Assembly (NCBI GenBank): GCA_043812935.1
Contig: JBDRLO010000041.1
Location: forward strand, 1 to 36,883
Direction of reading: 5' to 3'
DNA length: 36,883 nt
Origin: JBDRNE01 sp043812935
Lineage (GTDB): Bacteria; Omnitrophota; Gorgyraeia; Tantalellales; Tantalellaceae
Below, piece by piece: positions 7,611 to 15,151 of the stretch; the first letter of the stretch is position 1; every line of letters starts with the position of its first letter. The position numbers were made by a program, and so were the translations under genes. The notes below the pieces were generated by a model, which saw only the letters and a list, made by a program, of their open reading frames with translations, searched no databases and was not told the origin of the DNA.

Positions 7611-9385
7611 AATACAAGCTCGAATTTCCCAAATAATCGAAGATTTTTGTTAAGTTTTTCAATACTCCAAACCCATATATTCTGTTCTTTTGCCACGAGA
7701 AAAGCATTTTGTTCTATATCCCCAAGGGGGATTAAAATTTTTCGGGCAACCTTTACATTCTCATTTTTAGAATTGCTGCCGCATAATCTGTGAACATCAT
7801 TCTCATCCGCAATATCATTCTCTTTAACGTGGCAAACCCATTCTTTGTTCGAAAATTTACCCCTTATACAAATAACATTGTCGTTAATATGCGCGCTTTC
7901 CAAGGAATCAAAACGAGGCATCTTACGGTAATTCATATTTATATAAATTTTGCTGTTATCAAAAGCTTTAAACAATCCGCAAATTATATCTTTTATACTT
8001 TGCCGGTTAAAAACGCAATATTCTGAAAAATCATTTTCCATAAAACGCTTAAATTCAAGGTATTTTATATCCAAATCATCAATCATTGACTGTGACTTAA
8101 GACAATAAACATATTTAATCCAATACTCGAAAAGCTTATCTGCTATTTTGTAAAAAACCCCGCTATTAAATACCAAATCCATTTCCTGCAATCTTTGCAG
8201 TTTCATTCCCAGATTGTTATCTGTCTTTTTCAGATCCTTTTGTATAGATTTCATAGTAGAGTTTCCGCGGGCTAAAGACATTAGAATAGGAATAAATTTT
8301 CTTCTTATTTTCTTTTCCAGAAAAAAATTCAGATTATTTGTAAAATACTGGTTAAGTACACCGTTTGAATCATATAATGTACGGGCAAAAACTTCCAACA
8401 AACATTCTTTCATATCAGCGTTTTCCACTTTTTCCTGCATAAATTCACAAAAAGTATTTACAAACACCTCCAGATAAAAAGGATTTCCTTGTGAAATTTG
8501 TATAAAATAATTCTCGACTTCTTTTAAAGACTCAAAACGCTTCATTTTGTCGGAGATAAACGCTCTTGACGTACAGCTGTCAAATCCGTTTACTTCAATA
8601 ACTTCAAAATTTCCGAATAAAAGCGAAAGTTTCTCCGACAAAATGTCTTTTAATAAACTTTTTTGTGAACTTGAAACTACATACATTGTATTTTTTTGAA
8701 CCATAATAAACTTGCCGAAAACCTGAAAAGGTTTTTTGAGTTTAAAATTTGAAAGGTTATGAAACTCATCCAGAATTACTATACATTTTTTGCCGGTTTC
8801 ATTCTTGAATATTTCTGTAAGCTCAAGCATTGTTTCATAAGCAGCATTGTTTTTTCTACACCCCAAAAACTCACAAACATTATCCATGCATTTCACAGTT
8901 TCAGGTATTATCGAACGGCTCATTTCCTTTAATGACTCAAACCCGTCACTTGTAGCATTCTTTACCCCTGTTTGAACTTGTTTTTGAAACTGAGATAAAA
9001 GCGAGTACGACCCCTGCATGTCACATTTTAAATAATAATACAACAAGCTCCCCATAAACTGGATACAAAATAACCGGAAATCAACATCATCCAATTCGAT
9101 ATACAGAGGAATAATTTCAGAATCGCTGATATTCTTTAAAAAATGCCTGAGTATTGATGATTTACCTGCAAGCATAGGACCGGTTAAAGCCATATTTTGC
9201 CTGTAACCGCTTTTTAATGCAGTAACTCTTTTGTGAAGTGAGCTTAAAATTTCTTCTCTGCCAAAAAATTTTTTTCCAAAAACCGGTTCTATAAACATAT
9301 CTCTATCTTTCAAATCTACCTTTTTGAATAAAAAATCTTTCATAAACGCAATTTGTGAAGTTTCTAACAAAAAACGGCTAAGCAA
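7607..9385 (-). CDS. Orphan P-loop ATPase, archaeal-ATPase/STAND-like
   Basis: A cytoplasmic protein of 592 residues (from the TTG; 578 from the ATG at 9343, MKDFLFKK, which may be the true start). FFGREEIL (40-47) precedes the P-loop GPMLAGKSS (69-77), and Walker B is CIVILDEFHNL (201-211). A sensor-like stretch YVVSSSQKSL follows, then a helical and winged-helix region (about 380-440, with IQKDLKKTDNNLGMKLQRLQEMDLVF) and a C-terminal DUF234/nuclease-like region (EYCVFNRQSIKDIICGL onwards). This order matches the archaeal-type ATPase (Pfam Arch_ATPase) group often found in mobile or defence settings. The usual PD-(D/E)xK residues could not be identified with confidence. It overlaps yfcE by 4 bases. 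No ribosome binding site is obvious at either start. Confidence 0.75.
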   Translation of the reverse strand: MLSRFLLETSQIAFMKDFLFKKVDLKDRDMFIEPVFGKKFFGREEILSSLHKRVTALKSGYRQNMALTGPMLAGKSSILRHFLKNISDSEIIPLYIELDDVDFRLFCIQFMGSLLYYYLKCDMQGSYSLLSQFQKQVQTGVKNATSDGFESLKEMSRSIIPETVKCMDNVCEFLGCRKNNAAYETMLELTEIFKNETGKKCIVILDEFHNLSNFKLKKPFQVFGKFIMVQKNTMYVVSSSQKSLLKDILSEKLSLLFGNFEVIEVNGFDSCTSRAFISDKMKRFESLKEVENYFIQISQGNPFYLEVFVNTFCEFMQEKVENADMKECLLEVFARTLYDSNGVLNQYFTNNLNFFLEKKIRRKFIPILMSLARGNSTMKSIQKDLKKTDNNLGMKLQRLQEMDLVFNSGVFYKIADKLFEYWIKYVYCLKSQSMIDDLDIKYLEFKRFMENDFSEYCVFNRQSIKDIICGLFKAFDNSKIYINMNYRKMPRFDSLESAHINDNVICIRGKFSNKEWVCHVKENDIADENDVHRLCGSNSKNENVKVARKILIPLGDIEQNAFLVAKEQNIWVWSIEKLNKNLRLFGKFELVL

Positions 9386-9787
9386 CTTAATCTAACCGTA
9401 AAATATTTCAAGCTTTTAACCTAAATTTTTAATCGGCCTTGCAGCTCTTTTATATACAAAATAAAATCTTCATATTTTAACAAACCACATTAAAGCCGAA
9501 AATCTGTATATGTTTTGCATTGAGTATTAATTTAATAATATATATGTAAAAACTTTTAATTGCAAGGCATTTCACCAAAAATCACAGTATCGCGTTTTAT
9601 GAAAAAAAGGGATAATCTTTACAGATAATCCCTTTTTACTACAACTTCGCTAGTTTACATCCTGCATTCTTTATTTGTCTTTCCGGCCCTGTGCAAAAAA
9701 ACAGGCGATTCAAACAGCGGATTATTTACAATTTACTACAATTTTTACTACACCAAAAACACCTATTACCTAAAAACCTTATAGAAA
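9386..9787. other. Intergenic region between ATPase gene and tRNA-Gly
   Basis: No gene is supported here. It holds a bidirectional terminator (9602-9637) for the tRNA transcript and three copies of TTACTACA (9635, 9733 and 9746 areas). The rest is plain AT-rich sequence. No integrase or attachment duplication of the tRNA 3' end was seen. An open plus-strand frame crossing the tRNA is an antisense artefact. Confidence 0.6.
9602..9637 (-). terminator. Bidirectional intrinsic terminator downstream of tRNA-Gly
   Basis: On the minus strand AAAAAGGGATTATC pairs with GATTATCCCTTTTT (one mismatch) around a 6-base loop and runs into T7. The A-rich 5' side would give a T-tail on the other strand too. 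It is placed to end the tRNA-Gly transcript. Confidence 0.75.
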
Positions 9788-9861
9788 TGGAGCGAGCGAG
9801 GGGAATCGAACCCCCGTTACCAGCTTGGGAAGCTGGAGTTCTACCATTGAACCACGCTCGC
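9788..9861 (-). tRNA. tRNA-Gly, anticodon CCC, CCA encoded
   Basis: The minus strand folds as a full cloverleaf. The acceptor GCGAGCG pairs with CGCTCGC. The D-arm contains TTCAATGGTAGAA. The anticodon stem CCAGC/GCTGG holds the loop TTCCCAA, giving anticodon CCC for the codon GGG. The T-arm GGGGG-TTCGATT-CCCCT follows. The discriminator base is U, as in bacterial glycine tRNAs, and the 3' CCA is encoded (9788-9790). Confidence 0.97.
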
Positions 9862-9904
9862 TTAAGTATAAAATTTACATTAAGCAACACTTTTTACGGC
9901 ATAT

Positions 9905-9910
9905 ATTATA
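9905..9910 (-). promoter_or_regulatory. Candidate -10 box for tRNA-Gly
   Basis: A perfect TATAAT on the minus strand straddles the stop codon of the nucleotidyltransferase gene. It would start transcription about 37 bases before the mature tRNA 5' end. The -35 position is weak. Confidence 0.35.
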
Positions 9911-10208
9911 CCGGATTTTGAATCACTTCGTATTCTTCCGTTATTACTTTTTTAAAACTCTCAGAAAGAGCGTACCAATCTAAAACATCTACCCGAAAAG
10001 AAAGTTCAGACTCTTCAAACGCCTCTTTTATTAGCATTTTTACTCTGCGCGCAAGTTTTTCCCGGCCAATAATTACTAAATCAAGATCAGAATACTTTTT
10101 AGTTTTTGATGTTATTCTGGAACCAAAAACCCTCACTTCACAATCCGGCACATGCTTTCTCAAAATATGTTTTATTATTAAAAGATCGCGTTCCGATATA
10201 TCAATCAT
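9906..10208 (-). CDS. MNT-type nucleotidyltransferase, antitoxin-like partner of HEPN
   Basis: A minimal nucleotidyltransferase of 100 residues (Pol beta fold, NTP_transf_2). The signature is VFGSRITSKTKKYSDLDLVI (about 27-46), with the GSR motif and the SDLDL catalytic Asp pair; the third Asp is probably in FRVDVLDW. In HEPN-MNT pairs the MNT protein AMPylates or otherwise silences the HEPN RNase. The gene overlaps the upstream HEPN-like gene by 8 bases, so the pair is co-translated. It is the family of Haemophilus HI0073. Biological activity as an antitoxin is inferred from the pairing. Confidence 0.85.
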   Translation of the reverse strand: MIDISERDLLIIKHILRKHVPDCEVRVFGSRITSKTKKYSDLDLVIIGREKLARRVKMLIKEAFEESELSFRVDVLDWYALSESFKKVITEEYEVIQNPV

Positions 10209-10623
10209 TCTTTTTTCCCAAGTTTTTCATAAACTTTTTTGCATCATATAAAAATTTCTTAGCTATATCAAAAACATCATCCGCAGTTTTATCGTTATAA
10301 GTATGCGCCGTTTCATTCCGCGCATCATGATATTCCATCCATGTATCCACATCTGTTATTAATTGATGTTCCGCACCCAAACGAAATAATTCGCGCCGTG
10401 TTACTCCGTCAATATAGGCACTACCCAAGCTGTTTCCTAACCAACGTTTCATAAACTTCCAACAAAGTTCATATGTAAACTCAAAATTTTGTATTGCTCC
10501 GGCCCTGATAGCATCTTTTTGATCGTTATCAAGCATTGACATTTTTTCATCCGAACAAGCAACATTCAATGTCCGTTCAAAAAATCCCATTGCTTTTTCC
10601 AAACTGGTTAGATCAAGTGGAAT
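10201..10623 (-). CDS. HEPN-like nucleotidyltransferase substrate-binding protein (HI0074 family), probable AUU start
   Basis: A four-helix HEPN-like protein. Seen: FEFTYELCWKFMKRWL and HDARNETAHTYN, the latter holding the RxxxxH motif (R-N-E-T-A-H) of HEPN RNases. It pairs with the downstream MNT nucleotidyltransferase as a toxin-antitoxin-like module. Start: the first ordinary codon is TTG at 10602, but no ribosome binding site precedes it and the family's N-terminus would be lost. Seven codons upstream an ATT at 10623 follows AAAGGA at proper spacing and gives the family-like beginning (M)PLDLTSLEKAMGFF. An AUU start is therefore proposed; a small indel is the alternative. Confidence 0.8.
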   Translation of the reverse strand: MPLDLTSLEKAMGFFERTLNVACSDEKMSMLDNDQKDAIRAGAIQNFEFTYELCWKFMKRWLGNSLGSAYIDGVTRRELFRLGAEHQLITDVDTWMEYHDARNETAHTYNDKTADDVFDIAKKFLYDAKKFMKNLGKKND

Positions 10624-10665
10624 ACTTTCATCCTTTTTTAATATAACCCCATTAAATAAAAAACA

Positions 10666-11565
10666 CTAAAACTTCGTAAGTTTTTCAAAATGCCGATATC
10701 TCTTCTCTATATCTCCATGCTTTGCCTTTAAAAGACCGTTAACACTGAATTTCTCAACCGTAAAAGACGCCAATATACTACCATAGACTAACGCCCTTCT
10801 CAATATTTTATCAGTGATTTTTCGTGAATTTGAAAGGTATCCGGTCACACCCCCGGCAAAAGTGTCGCCCGCGCCCGTCGGATCTGAAAGCTTCTCTAAA
10901 AGATATGCCGGCACCATAAACCTAAGTCCTTTTGAAAAAAACAACGCGCCATGCTCACCTTTTTTGATAACAATCATCTTTGCGCCTTTTGACCTGATAT
11001 ACTTTGCGGCATCTAAAAGATTAGTTTCACCTGAAAGCTGACGCGCTTCCGCATCATTCAGCAAAAACAAATCTACTTTTTTCAAAAGTTTCAATAAATC
11101 TTTCTTTTTATGTCCAATCCACAAATTCATGGTATCACACGCAACCAAACCTTTAGGTTTTACCTGTTCAAAAATCCAATCCTGAAGTTCAGGATCAATA
11201 TTCGCCAAAAGTAGATTATCCTTTTGTGTTACATTTTTCGGAATTTTAGGCCTAAACCCTTCAAATACATTAAGATGCGTACTAAGTGTCTCAGCATAAC
11301 TTAAATCATAATGATAACAAGCTTTCCACCGAAATGTTTTCCCTCTCTTTCGTTCAAGCCCCGAAGTATCAATATTTCGTTTTTCAAACATAGTCAAATA
11401 TCGTTTAGGGAAATCCATGCCCACAACGCTTATAAGATTTACCGGAGTAAAAAACGATGCGCTGACTGAAGCATATGTAGCTGACCCTCCAAGAACATCA
11501 TCTTTTTTGCCAAACGGCGTTTCAACGCTATCAAACGCTACTGATCCAATAACACTTAATTTCAT
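10666..11565 (-). CDS. PfkB-family carbohydrate/nucleoside kinase
   Basis: A cytoplasmic ribokinase-fold enzyme of 299 residues. The N-terminal block GSVAFDSVETPFG and VLGGSATYAS (about 25-34) bind the sugar. The C-terminal PfkB signature DPTGAGDTFAGGVTGYL (about 228-244) carries the catalytic Asp (GAGD) and the anion hole. NDAEARQLSG and IVIKKGEHGAL are further PfkB blocks. The substrate is not evident. The variant N-terminus (SVAFDSVETPFGK) recurs in a ribokinase-like subgroup annotated only as sugar kinase. The ribosome binding site GGGAG precedes the ATG. It follows the thiamine genes, separated by a TGTAGGG palindrome, so co-regulation with them is uncertain. Confidence 0.9.
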   Translation of the reverse strand: MKLSVIGSVAFDSVETPFGKKDDVLGGSATYASVSASFFTPVNLISVVGMDFPKRYLTMFEKRNIDTSGLERKRGKTFRWKACYHYDLSYAETLSTHLNVFEGFRPKIPKNVTQKDNLLLANIDPELQDWIFEQVKPKGLVACDTMNLWIGHKKKDLLKLLKKVDLFLLNDAEARQLSGETNLLDAAKYIRSKGAKMIVIKKGEHGALFFSKGLRFMVPAYLLEKLSDPTGAGDTFAGGVTGYLSNSRKITDKILRRALVYGSILASFTVEKFSVNGLLKAKHGDIEKRYRHFEKLTKF

Positions 11566-11591
11566 CTTACTCTCCCATACTATTTTTATGA

Positions 11592-11616
11592 GGAACAGGC
11601 AGGCATGTTCCCTACA
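11592..11616 (-). repeat. TGTAGGG-family palindromic repeat, copy 2
   Basis: On the plus strand GGAACAGGC and GCATGTTCC (one mismatch) flank two bases and are followed by CTACA. On the minus strand the element therefore begins TGTAGGG. Same layout as copies 1 and 3. It fills the gap between thiC and the PfkB kinase gene. Confidence 0.6.
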
Positions 11617-11622
11617 CCTCCG

Positions 11623-12882
11623 CTAAACCTTCTTTCCAAGACTCTCTTCTGCTATTTTTATAGAACAAAATTCAGAACACATAGTACAAACATCCGACAT
11701 TTTAGGTTGTGACTGATTTCTTATTTTTAGAGGCAAATCAGGATCCAACGAAAGCTTAAACTGTTCTTTCCAGTCACGTTTAGCGCGCGCTTTTGAAATA
11801 GAATTATCCCGTTCTAAAGCTAAAGGTATTTTTTTAACTATATCTGCTGCATGAGCGGCAATTTTTGACGCTATCACACCTTGCCTGACATCTTCAATTT
11901 CCGGAAGCCTAAGATGTTCAGCCGGCGTAACATAACACAAATAGTCAGCTCCATGCCAGGCGGCAATAGCACCTCCTATAGCCCCGACAATATGATCATA
12001 TCCCGGAGCGGCATCCGTCACTAACGGGCCTAAAACATAAAATGGCGCTCCGTGACAAATAGATTTCTGGAGTTTCACATTCGCTTCAATCTGGTCCAAC
12101 GGTACATGGCCGGGCCCCTCAATAATAACCTGAACGCCTTTTTTTAAAGCTCTCTGTTGAAGATCTCCCAAAACCAAGAGTTCTTGTAGCTGTAAACGGT
12201 CTGTAGCATCAGAAATAGCCCCAGGCCTTAAACTGTCTCCAAGGCTTAAAACAATTTCATGTTTTTTTAAAATATCCAATATTCTGTCAAACTGAGAAAA
12301 AAACGGGTTTTCGCGCCGGTTAGCCATCATCCATGAAGCTAAAAGCGCGCCGCCGCGGCTGACAATGTTTAGTATCCGCTGGTTCTCAGCAGCAATATAG
12401 GCCGAATCTAAAGTCAACCCTGAATGAATGGTAAAAAAATCTACTCCTTCTTCTGCCTGTTTTTGAACAATATCAACGAAATCGTCCTCATCCATGGAAA
12501 TAAACTTCTTTTTTTTCTGGCAAGCAAGTTCATATACCGGAACCGTACCAAGCGGGACAGGACAGGAAGACAGTATTTTTTTACGCACCTTATTTAAAAG
12601 CGGGCCTGTAGATAAATCCATTAAAGTATCAGCTCCCGCGGACACTGCAACATCCATTTTTTTCAATTCAGTACTAATGCTTGAATACCCGGGTGACAAA
12701 CCTAAATTCGCGTTAATTTTTGTCTTCATTCCTTTTCCGATAGCACACGGTTTTAAAAAATCACGTTTTTTATTTTTCGGAACAACTATCCATCCGCGTT
12801 TAACACCATTTTGAATAAACTGCTTGTCCACGTTTTCATCCCGAACAATTTTATTTAAAAGCGTTTTTTTAATACTAATCAT
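11623..12882 (-). CDS. thiC: Phosphomethylpyrimidine synthase
   Basis: A radical-SAM enzyme that rearranges aminoimidazole ribotide to HMP-phosphate, the pyrimidine half of thiamine. Seen: the C-terminal CTMCSEFC (C399, C402, C407; CxxCx4C), the special cluster motif of ThiC. Also conserved are KTKINANLGLSPG, GADTLMDLSTG, FFTIHSGLT, SRGGA, LSLGDSLRPGA, VIIEGPGHVPLDQIEANV, FYVLGPLVTDAAPGYDHIVGAIGGA and CYVTPAEHL. At 419 residues it is the short bacterial form without the long N-terminal extension. The ribosome binding site AAGGTG precedes the ATG. It is the last gene of thiD2-thiE-thiC, 8 bases after thiE. No TPP riboswitch (thi box) was found upstream of the block by eye. Confidence 0.97.
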   Translation of the reverse strand: MISIKKTLLNKIVRDENVDKQFIQNGVKRGWIVVPKNKKRDFLKPCAIGKGMKTKINANLGLSPGYSSISTELKKMDVAVSAGADTLMDLSTGPLLNKVRKKILSSCPVPLGTVPVYELACQKKKKFISMDEDDFVDIVQKQAEEGVDFFTIHSGLTLDSAYIAAENQRILNIVSRGGALLASWMMANRRENPFFSQFDRILDILKKHEIVLSLGDSLRPGAISDATDRLQLQELLVLGDLQQRALKKGVQVIIEGPGHVPLDQIEANVKLQKSICHGAPFYVLGPLVTDAAPGYDHIVGAIGGAIAAWHGADYLCYVTPAEHLRLPEIEDVRQGVIASKIAAHAADIVKKIPLALERDNSISKARAKRDWKEQFKLSLDPDLPLKIRNQSQPKMSDVCTMCSEFCSIKIAEESLGKKV

Positions 12883-12890
12883 GTTTCACC

Positions 12891-13550
12891 TTAATTTTTT
12901 TTGTTTTCCATAATCCGCGTCATGGATTTTTTTAAATTTTTTATTGCCTCACATGTATTTTTCTGAGTAATTCCATACCGGACAAAAGCAACTGTCCTTA
13001 ATCCGTTTTCAACGATTTCACACACATTATTCAAATTTATTCCGCCTATGGCAACTAAAGGAATGTTTGTATTCTTTGCCAGAAATCGAAGCCGGCCGCT
13101 CGGAATAGGCTTTAACCCGGGTTTTAACGGCGTAGAAAAAACCGGACCAACAGCAGCATAATCTAATTCATCTTCAAAAGGAAGCAAATCCCCATAACTT
13201 CTTATCGTCTTCCCGATTATAGCTCCGGCGCCAAGTATTTTCCGGGCGATTTTTATTGAAACATCACTTTTACCAAGATGAACACCATCCGCTCCTACTG
13301 AAAATGCTATTTCAGGCCTGTCATTTATAATAAAAGGAATCTTTTTCTTTTTTGTGAAACAAGCCATTTTTTCAATAAGCCGGCAAATTGAAAAATCGTT
13401 TAAATTTTTAGAACGGAATTGTAGAACATCTATCGGGCTTTCAATCAAATCATGAAACTTCTTTAAAAGTTTCTGTTTGTTTAAAAAAAAACTTTCATCA
13501 AGAATTGCATATATCTTCCAGCTCTTTAACCGCTGTTTTTTCAATTTCAT
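12891..13550 (-). CDS. thiE: Thiamine-phosphate synthase
   Basis: Joins HMP-PP and thiazole phosphate into thiamine phosphate. TIM-barrel motifs are visible: VLQFRSKNL (the usual QlR-K), PFIINDRPEIAFSVGADGVHLGKSD (NDR and DGVHLG), IGKTIRS, DYAAVGPVFSTPLKPG and PLVAIGGINLNN. The core starts with the strand KIYAILDES. This lies before the upstream thiD2 stop codon and in the +1 frame relative to it, so the two coding regions truly overlap. The chosen start (MKLKKQRLKSW) has no visible ribosome binding site; a longer open frame begins at 13598. In many bacteria ThiD2 and ThiE are one fused protein. Here translational coupling, a programmed shift or a sequence error could link them. Confidence 0.88.
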   Translation of the reverse strand: MKLKKQRLKSWKIYAILDESFFLNKQKLLKKFHDLIESPIDVLQFRSKNLNDFSICRLIEKMACFTKKKKIPFIINDRPEIAFSVGADGVHLGKSDVSIKIARKILGAGAIIGKTIRSYGDLLPFEDELDYAAVGPVFSTPLKPGLKPIPSGRLRFLAKNTNIPLVAIGGINLNNVCEIVENGLRTVAFVRYGITQKNTCEAIKNLKKSMTRIMENKKN

Positions 13551-13926
13551 AAAGTTTAAACCGAAATTTTTTAAATTTTTGAGATAATGCCTGGTCAAAC
13601 AATTTAAGGACTTCTTCTAAAACCCTTAACGACTCTTTGCCTCTCTGAGTATTTGCTAAAAAAAGATCAACCAAGTTATCCCGTTTTTTTTCAGATTCCG
13701 TGGATTTTATCCCGACATCATTCAAGTCCCTGGAAGAAACTAACTCCTCTAAATGTTCTTTACGCAAATCTTTTATGGCTTCAAAAACCTCGTGCCGTAA
13801 ATTCTTAAGCTTTAATGTTAGCCGCTCATTGTCAGATGAAAACCTGATAATATCTTCACTAACACGTATCCCTTCCATAACTCTGTTAAGATTCGCGTCA
13901 ATTATCCTATAAACACCTTTATCCAT
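13498..13926 (-). CDS. thiD2: ThiD2-type domain protein of thiamine synthesis
   Basis: The 142-residue protein begins YRIIDANLNRVMEGIRVSEDIIRF and contains SRDLNDVGIKS and NTQRGKESLRVLEEV. These are the hallmarks of the small helical ThiD2 domain usually fused to the N-terminus of ThiE. ThiD2 is reported to supply HMP-phosphate kinase activity in organisms without classical ThiD. The ribosome binding site AGAGG lies 7 bases before the ATG. Its C-terminal codons overlap the first part of thiE in another frame, as if a fused gene had been split by a single frameshift. Followed by thiE and thiC. Confidence 0.85.
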   Translation of the reverse strand: MDKGVYRIIDANLNRVMEGIRVSEDIIRFSSDNERLTLKLKNLRHEVFEAIKDLRKEHLEELVSSRDLNDVGIKSTESEKKRDNLVDLFLANTQRGKESLRVLEEVLKLFDQALSQKFKKFRFKLYEIEKTAVKELEDICNS

Positions 13927-13992
13927 AATTAATCCTCTTGCCCGTTAAATCAACGGTACTTATTCTTACAGTTATAAAAACACGTTCCTACT

Positions 13993-14463
13993 TTATTTTT
14001 TCAATTTTTCGATAATACCGGTTGTTGAGAACCCTTCGGCGTAAGAAATAAGTTTAACGTTTCCTCCTTTTGATCTAACATAATCTCCGCCAACCACATT
14101 TTCTTCAGCCCAATCTCCGCCTTTAAAAAGTATATCCGGGGTTATTATTCTTATTAGGTTTTCAGGGGTTTCTTCTTCGAATAAAACAATAAAATCAACA
14201 CTCTCCAAAGCAGCAAGAACTTCCATTCTGGCGTTTTGCCCGTTAATAGGCCGGCTATTCCCTTTGATTTTTTTTACGGAACTGTCGCTATTAACAGCAA
14301 CAATAAGAAAATCACAATTCTTTTTTGCCTCAGATAAATATCTTACATGTCCCGCGTGTAAAATATCAAAACATCCGTTTGTAAAACCAATTTTTTTACC
14401 GTCAGCTTTTCGCGCTTTAATTATATCTGCCAGTTCTTTCTGCAATTTAATTTTATTTGTCAT
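13993..14463 (-). CDS. rfaE2: D-glycero-beta-D-manno-heptose 1-phosphate adenylyltransferase
   Basis: Adds AMP to heptose 1-phosphate on the way to ADP-heptose for LPS inner core. At 156 residues it equals only the C-terminal half of HldE. Seen: FTNGCFDILHAGHVRYLSEAK (27-47), the nucleotidylyltransferase HxGH motif, followed by VNSDSSVKKIKG, RPINGQNAR and GGDWAEENVVGGDYVRSKGGNV, diagnostic for the RfaE domain II. The terminal GFSTTGIIEKLK is also conserved. It starts 3 bases after gmhA and is surely co-transcribed with it. The kinase half (HldA/RfaE1) is not in this window; the nearby PfkB protein does not carry the HldE kinase hallmarks clearly enough to fill it. Confidence 0.93.
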   Translation of the reverse strand: MTNKIKLQKELADIIKARKADGKKIGFTNGCFDILHAGHVRYLSEAKKNCDFLIVAVNSDSSVKKIKGNSRPINGQNARMEVLAALESVDFIVLFEEETPENLIRIITPDILFKGGDWAEENVVGGDYVRSKGGNVKLISYAEGFSTTGIIEKLKK

Positions 14464-14466
14464 AAT

Positions 14467-15045
14467 CTATTTGCAATTGCTTTCTACAATTTTACATATC
14501 ATATGTATAACCATTATATGCACTTCCTGAACGCGCGCGGTACTATCCGATTTAACGACAATCGGAATATCCACTATTTCAGACAATTTCCCGCCGGCTC
14601 TGCCTGTTAAAGCAATAATTATATTTCCTTTATTTTTCGCAGTTTTTACCGCTTCCAGAACATTTACAGAATCCCCGCTCGTGGATATAGCAATCAAAAC
14701 ATCCCCCGGCATTGCCAAAGCTTGTACCTGCCTTTTAAATACATCATCAAAACTATAATCATTTGCCGCGGCAGTTAAAATTGAACTATCCGTGCTTAAC
14801 GCGATACACGGAAAAGCTTTTCTTTCTTTTTCAAATCTAACAACAAGTTCAGCTGCGAAATGCTGGCTATCTGCCGCGCTGCCGCCGTTTCCGCACACCA
14901 AAACTTTTCCACCTCTGTTATAGCATTCTATAATTGCCGCGGCTGATTCAGCAATTAAATTAATGTTTTTTTCATCAGAAAAAAATTCTTTTTTTAACTG
15001 TATGCTTTGATTCGAAATATTTTCTATTATCTCTTTAACATCCAT
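14467..15045 (-). CDS. gmhA: Sedoheptulose-7-phosphate isomerase
   Basis: Converts sedoheptulose 7-phosphate to heptose 7-phosphate, the first step of ADP-heptose synthesis. Seen: the SIS-fold motif CGNGGSAADSQHFAAELV (51-68), zinc His62, then LSTDSSILTAAAND, DVLIAISTSGDSVNVLEA and the C-terminal EVHIMVIHMIC with metal His and Glu. Length about 193 matches the family. The frame is open to a GTG at 15060, but GTGGAG itself works as the ribosome binding site for the ATG of MDVKEII, nine bases on, which is chosen. With rfaE2 it indicates a heptose-containing surface polysaccharide and hence an outer membrane. Confidence 0.94.
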   Translation of the reverse strand: MDVKEIIENISNQSIQLKKEFFSDEKNINLIAESAAAIIECYNRGGKVLVCGNGGSAADSQHFAAELVVRFEKERKAFPCIALSTDSSILTAAANDYSFDDVFKRQVQALAMPGDVLIAISTSGDSVNVLEAVKTAKNKGNIIIALTGRAGGKLSEIVDIPIVVKSDSTARVQEVHIMVIHMICKIVESNCK

Positions 15046-15126
15046 CCCCATCAACTCCACTAGTTATATTATTACTCATCCCGTTACGCACTCAAATCAA
15101 TCGGCATAACCGGTTAACTGATTAAA

Positions 15127-15151
15127 CAGAATTCGACTTTTTCGAATTCTG
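15127..15151. repeat. Perfect 10-bp hairpin in gmhA upstream region
   Basis: CAGAATTCGA and TCGAATTCTG are perfect inverted arms around a 5-base loop. It lies next to a second repeat unit (15152-15213) and the octamer array. The loop and tail do not give a terminator-type T-run on either strand. Confidence 0.55.

Noticed and set aside
9386..9787. Integration site or prophage remnant next to tRNA-Gly
   Set aside because: No integrase, and no repeat of the tRNA 3' end was found in the gap; only a terminator and short TTACTACA words.
9691..9921. Plus-strand open frame of 76 codons containing ERARGIEPPLPAWEAGVLPLNHAR
   Set aside because: It is the well-known antisense reading of a tRNA-Gly gene; the tRNA on the minus strand is clear.
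10666..11565. PfkB kinase as the missing heptose kinase (HldA)
   Set aside because: The N-terminal substrate blocks do not match the HldE kinase domain, and it lies on the far side of the thiamine genes from gmhA/rfaE2.
13927..13992. TPP riboswitch before the thiamine genes
   Set aside because: The 66-base gap is too short, and no thi-box words (CUGAGA, ACCUGA) were seen.
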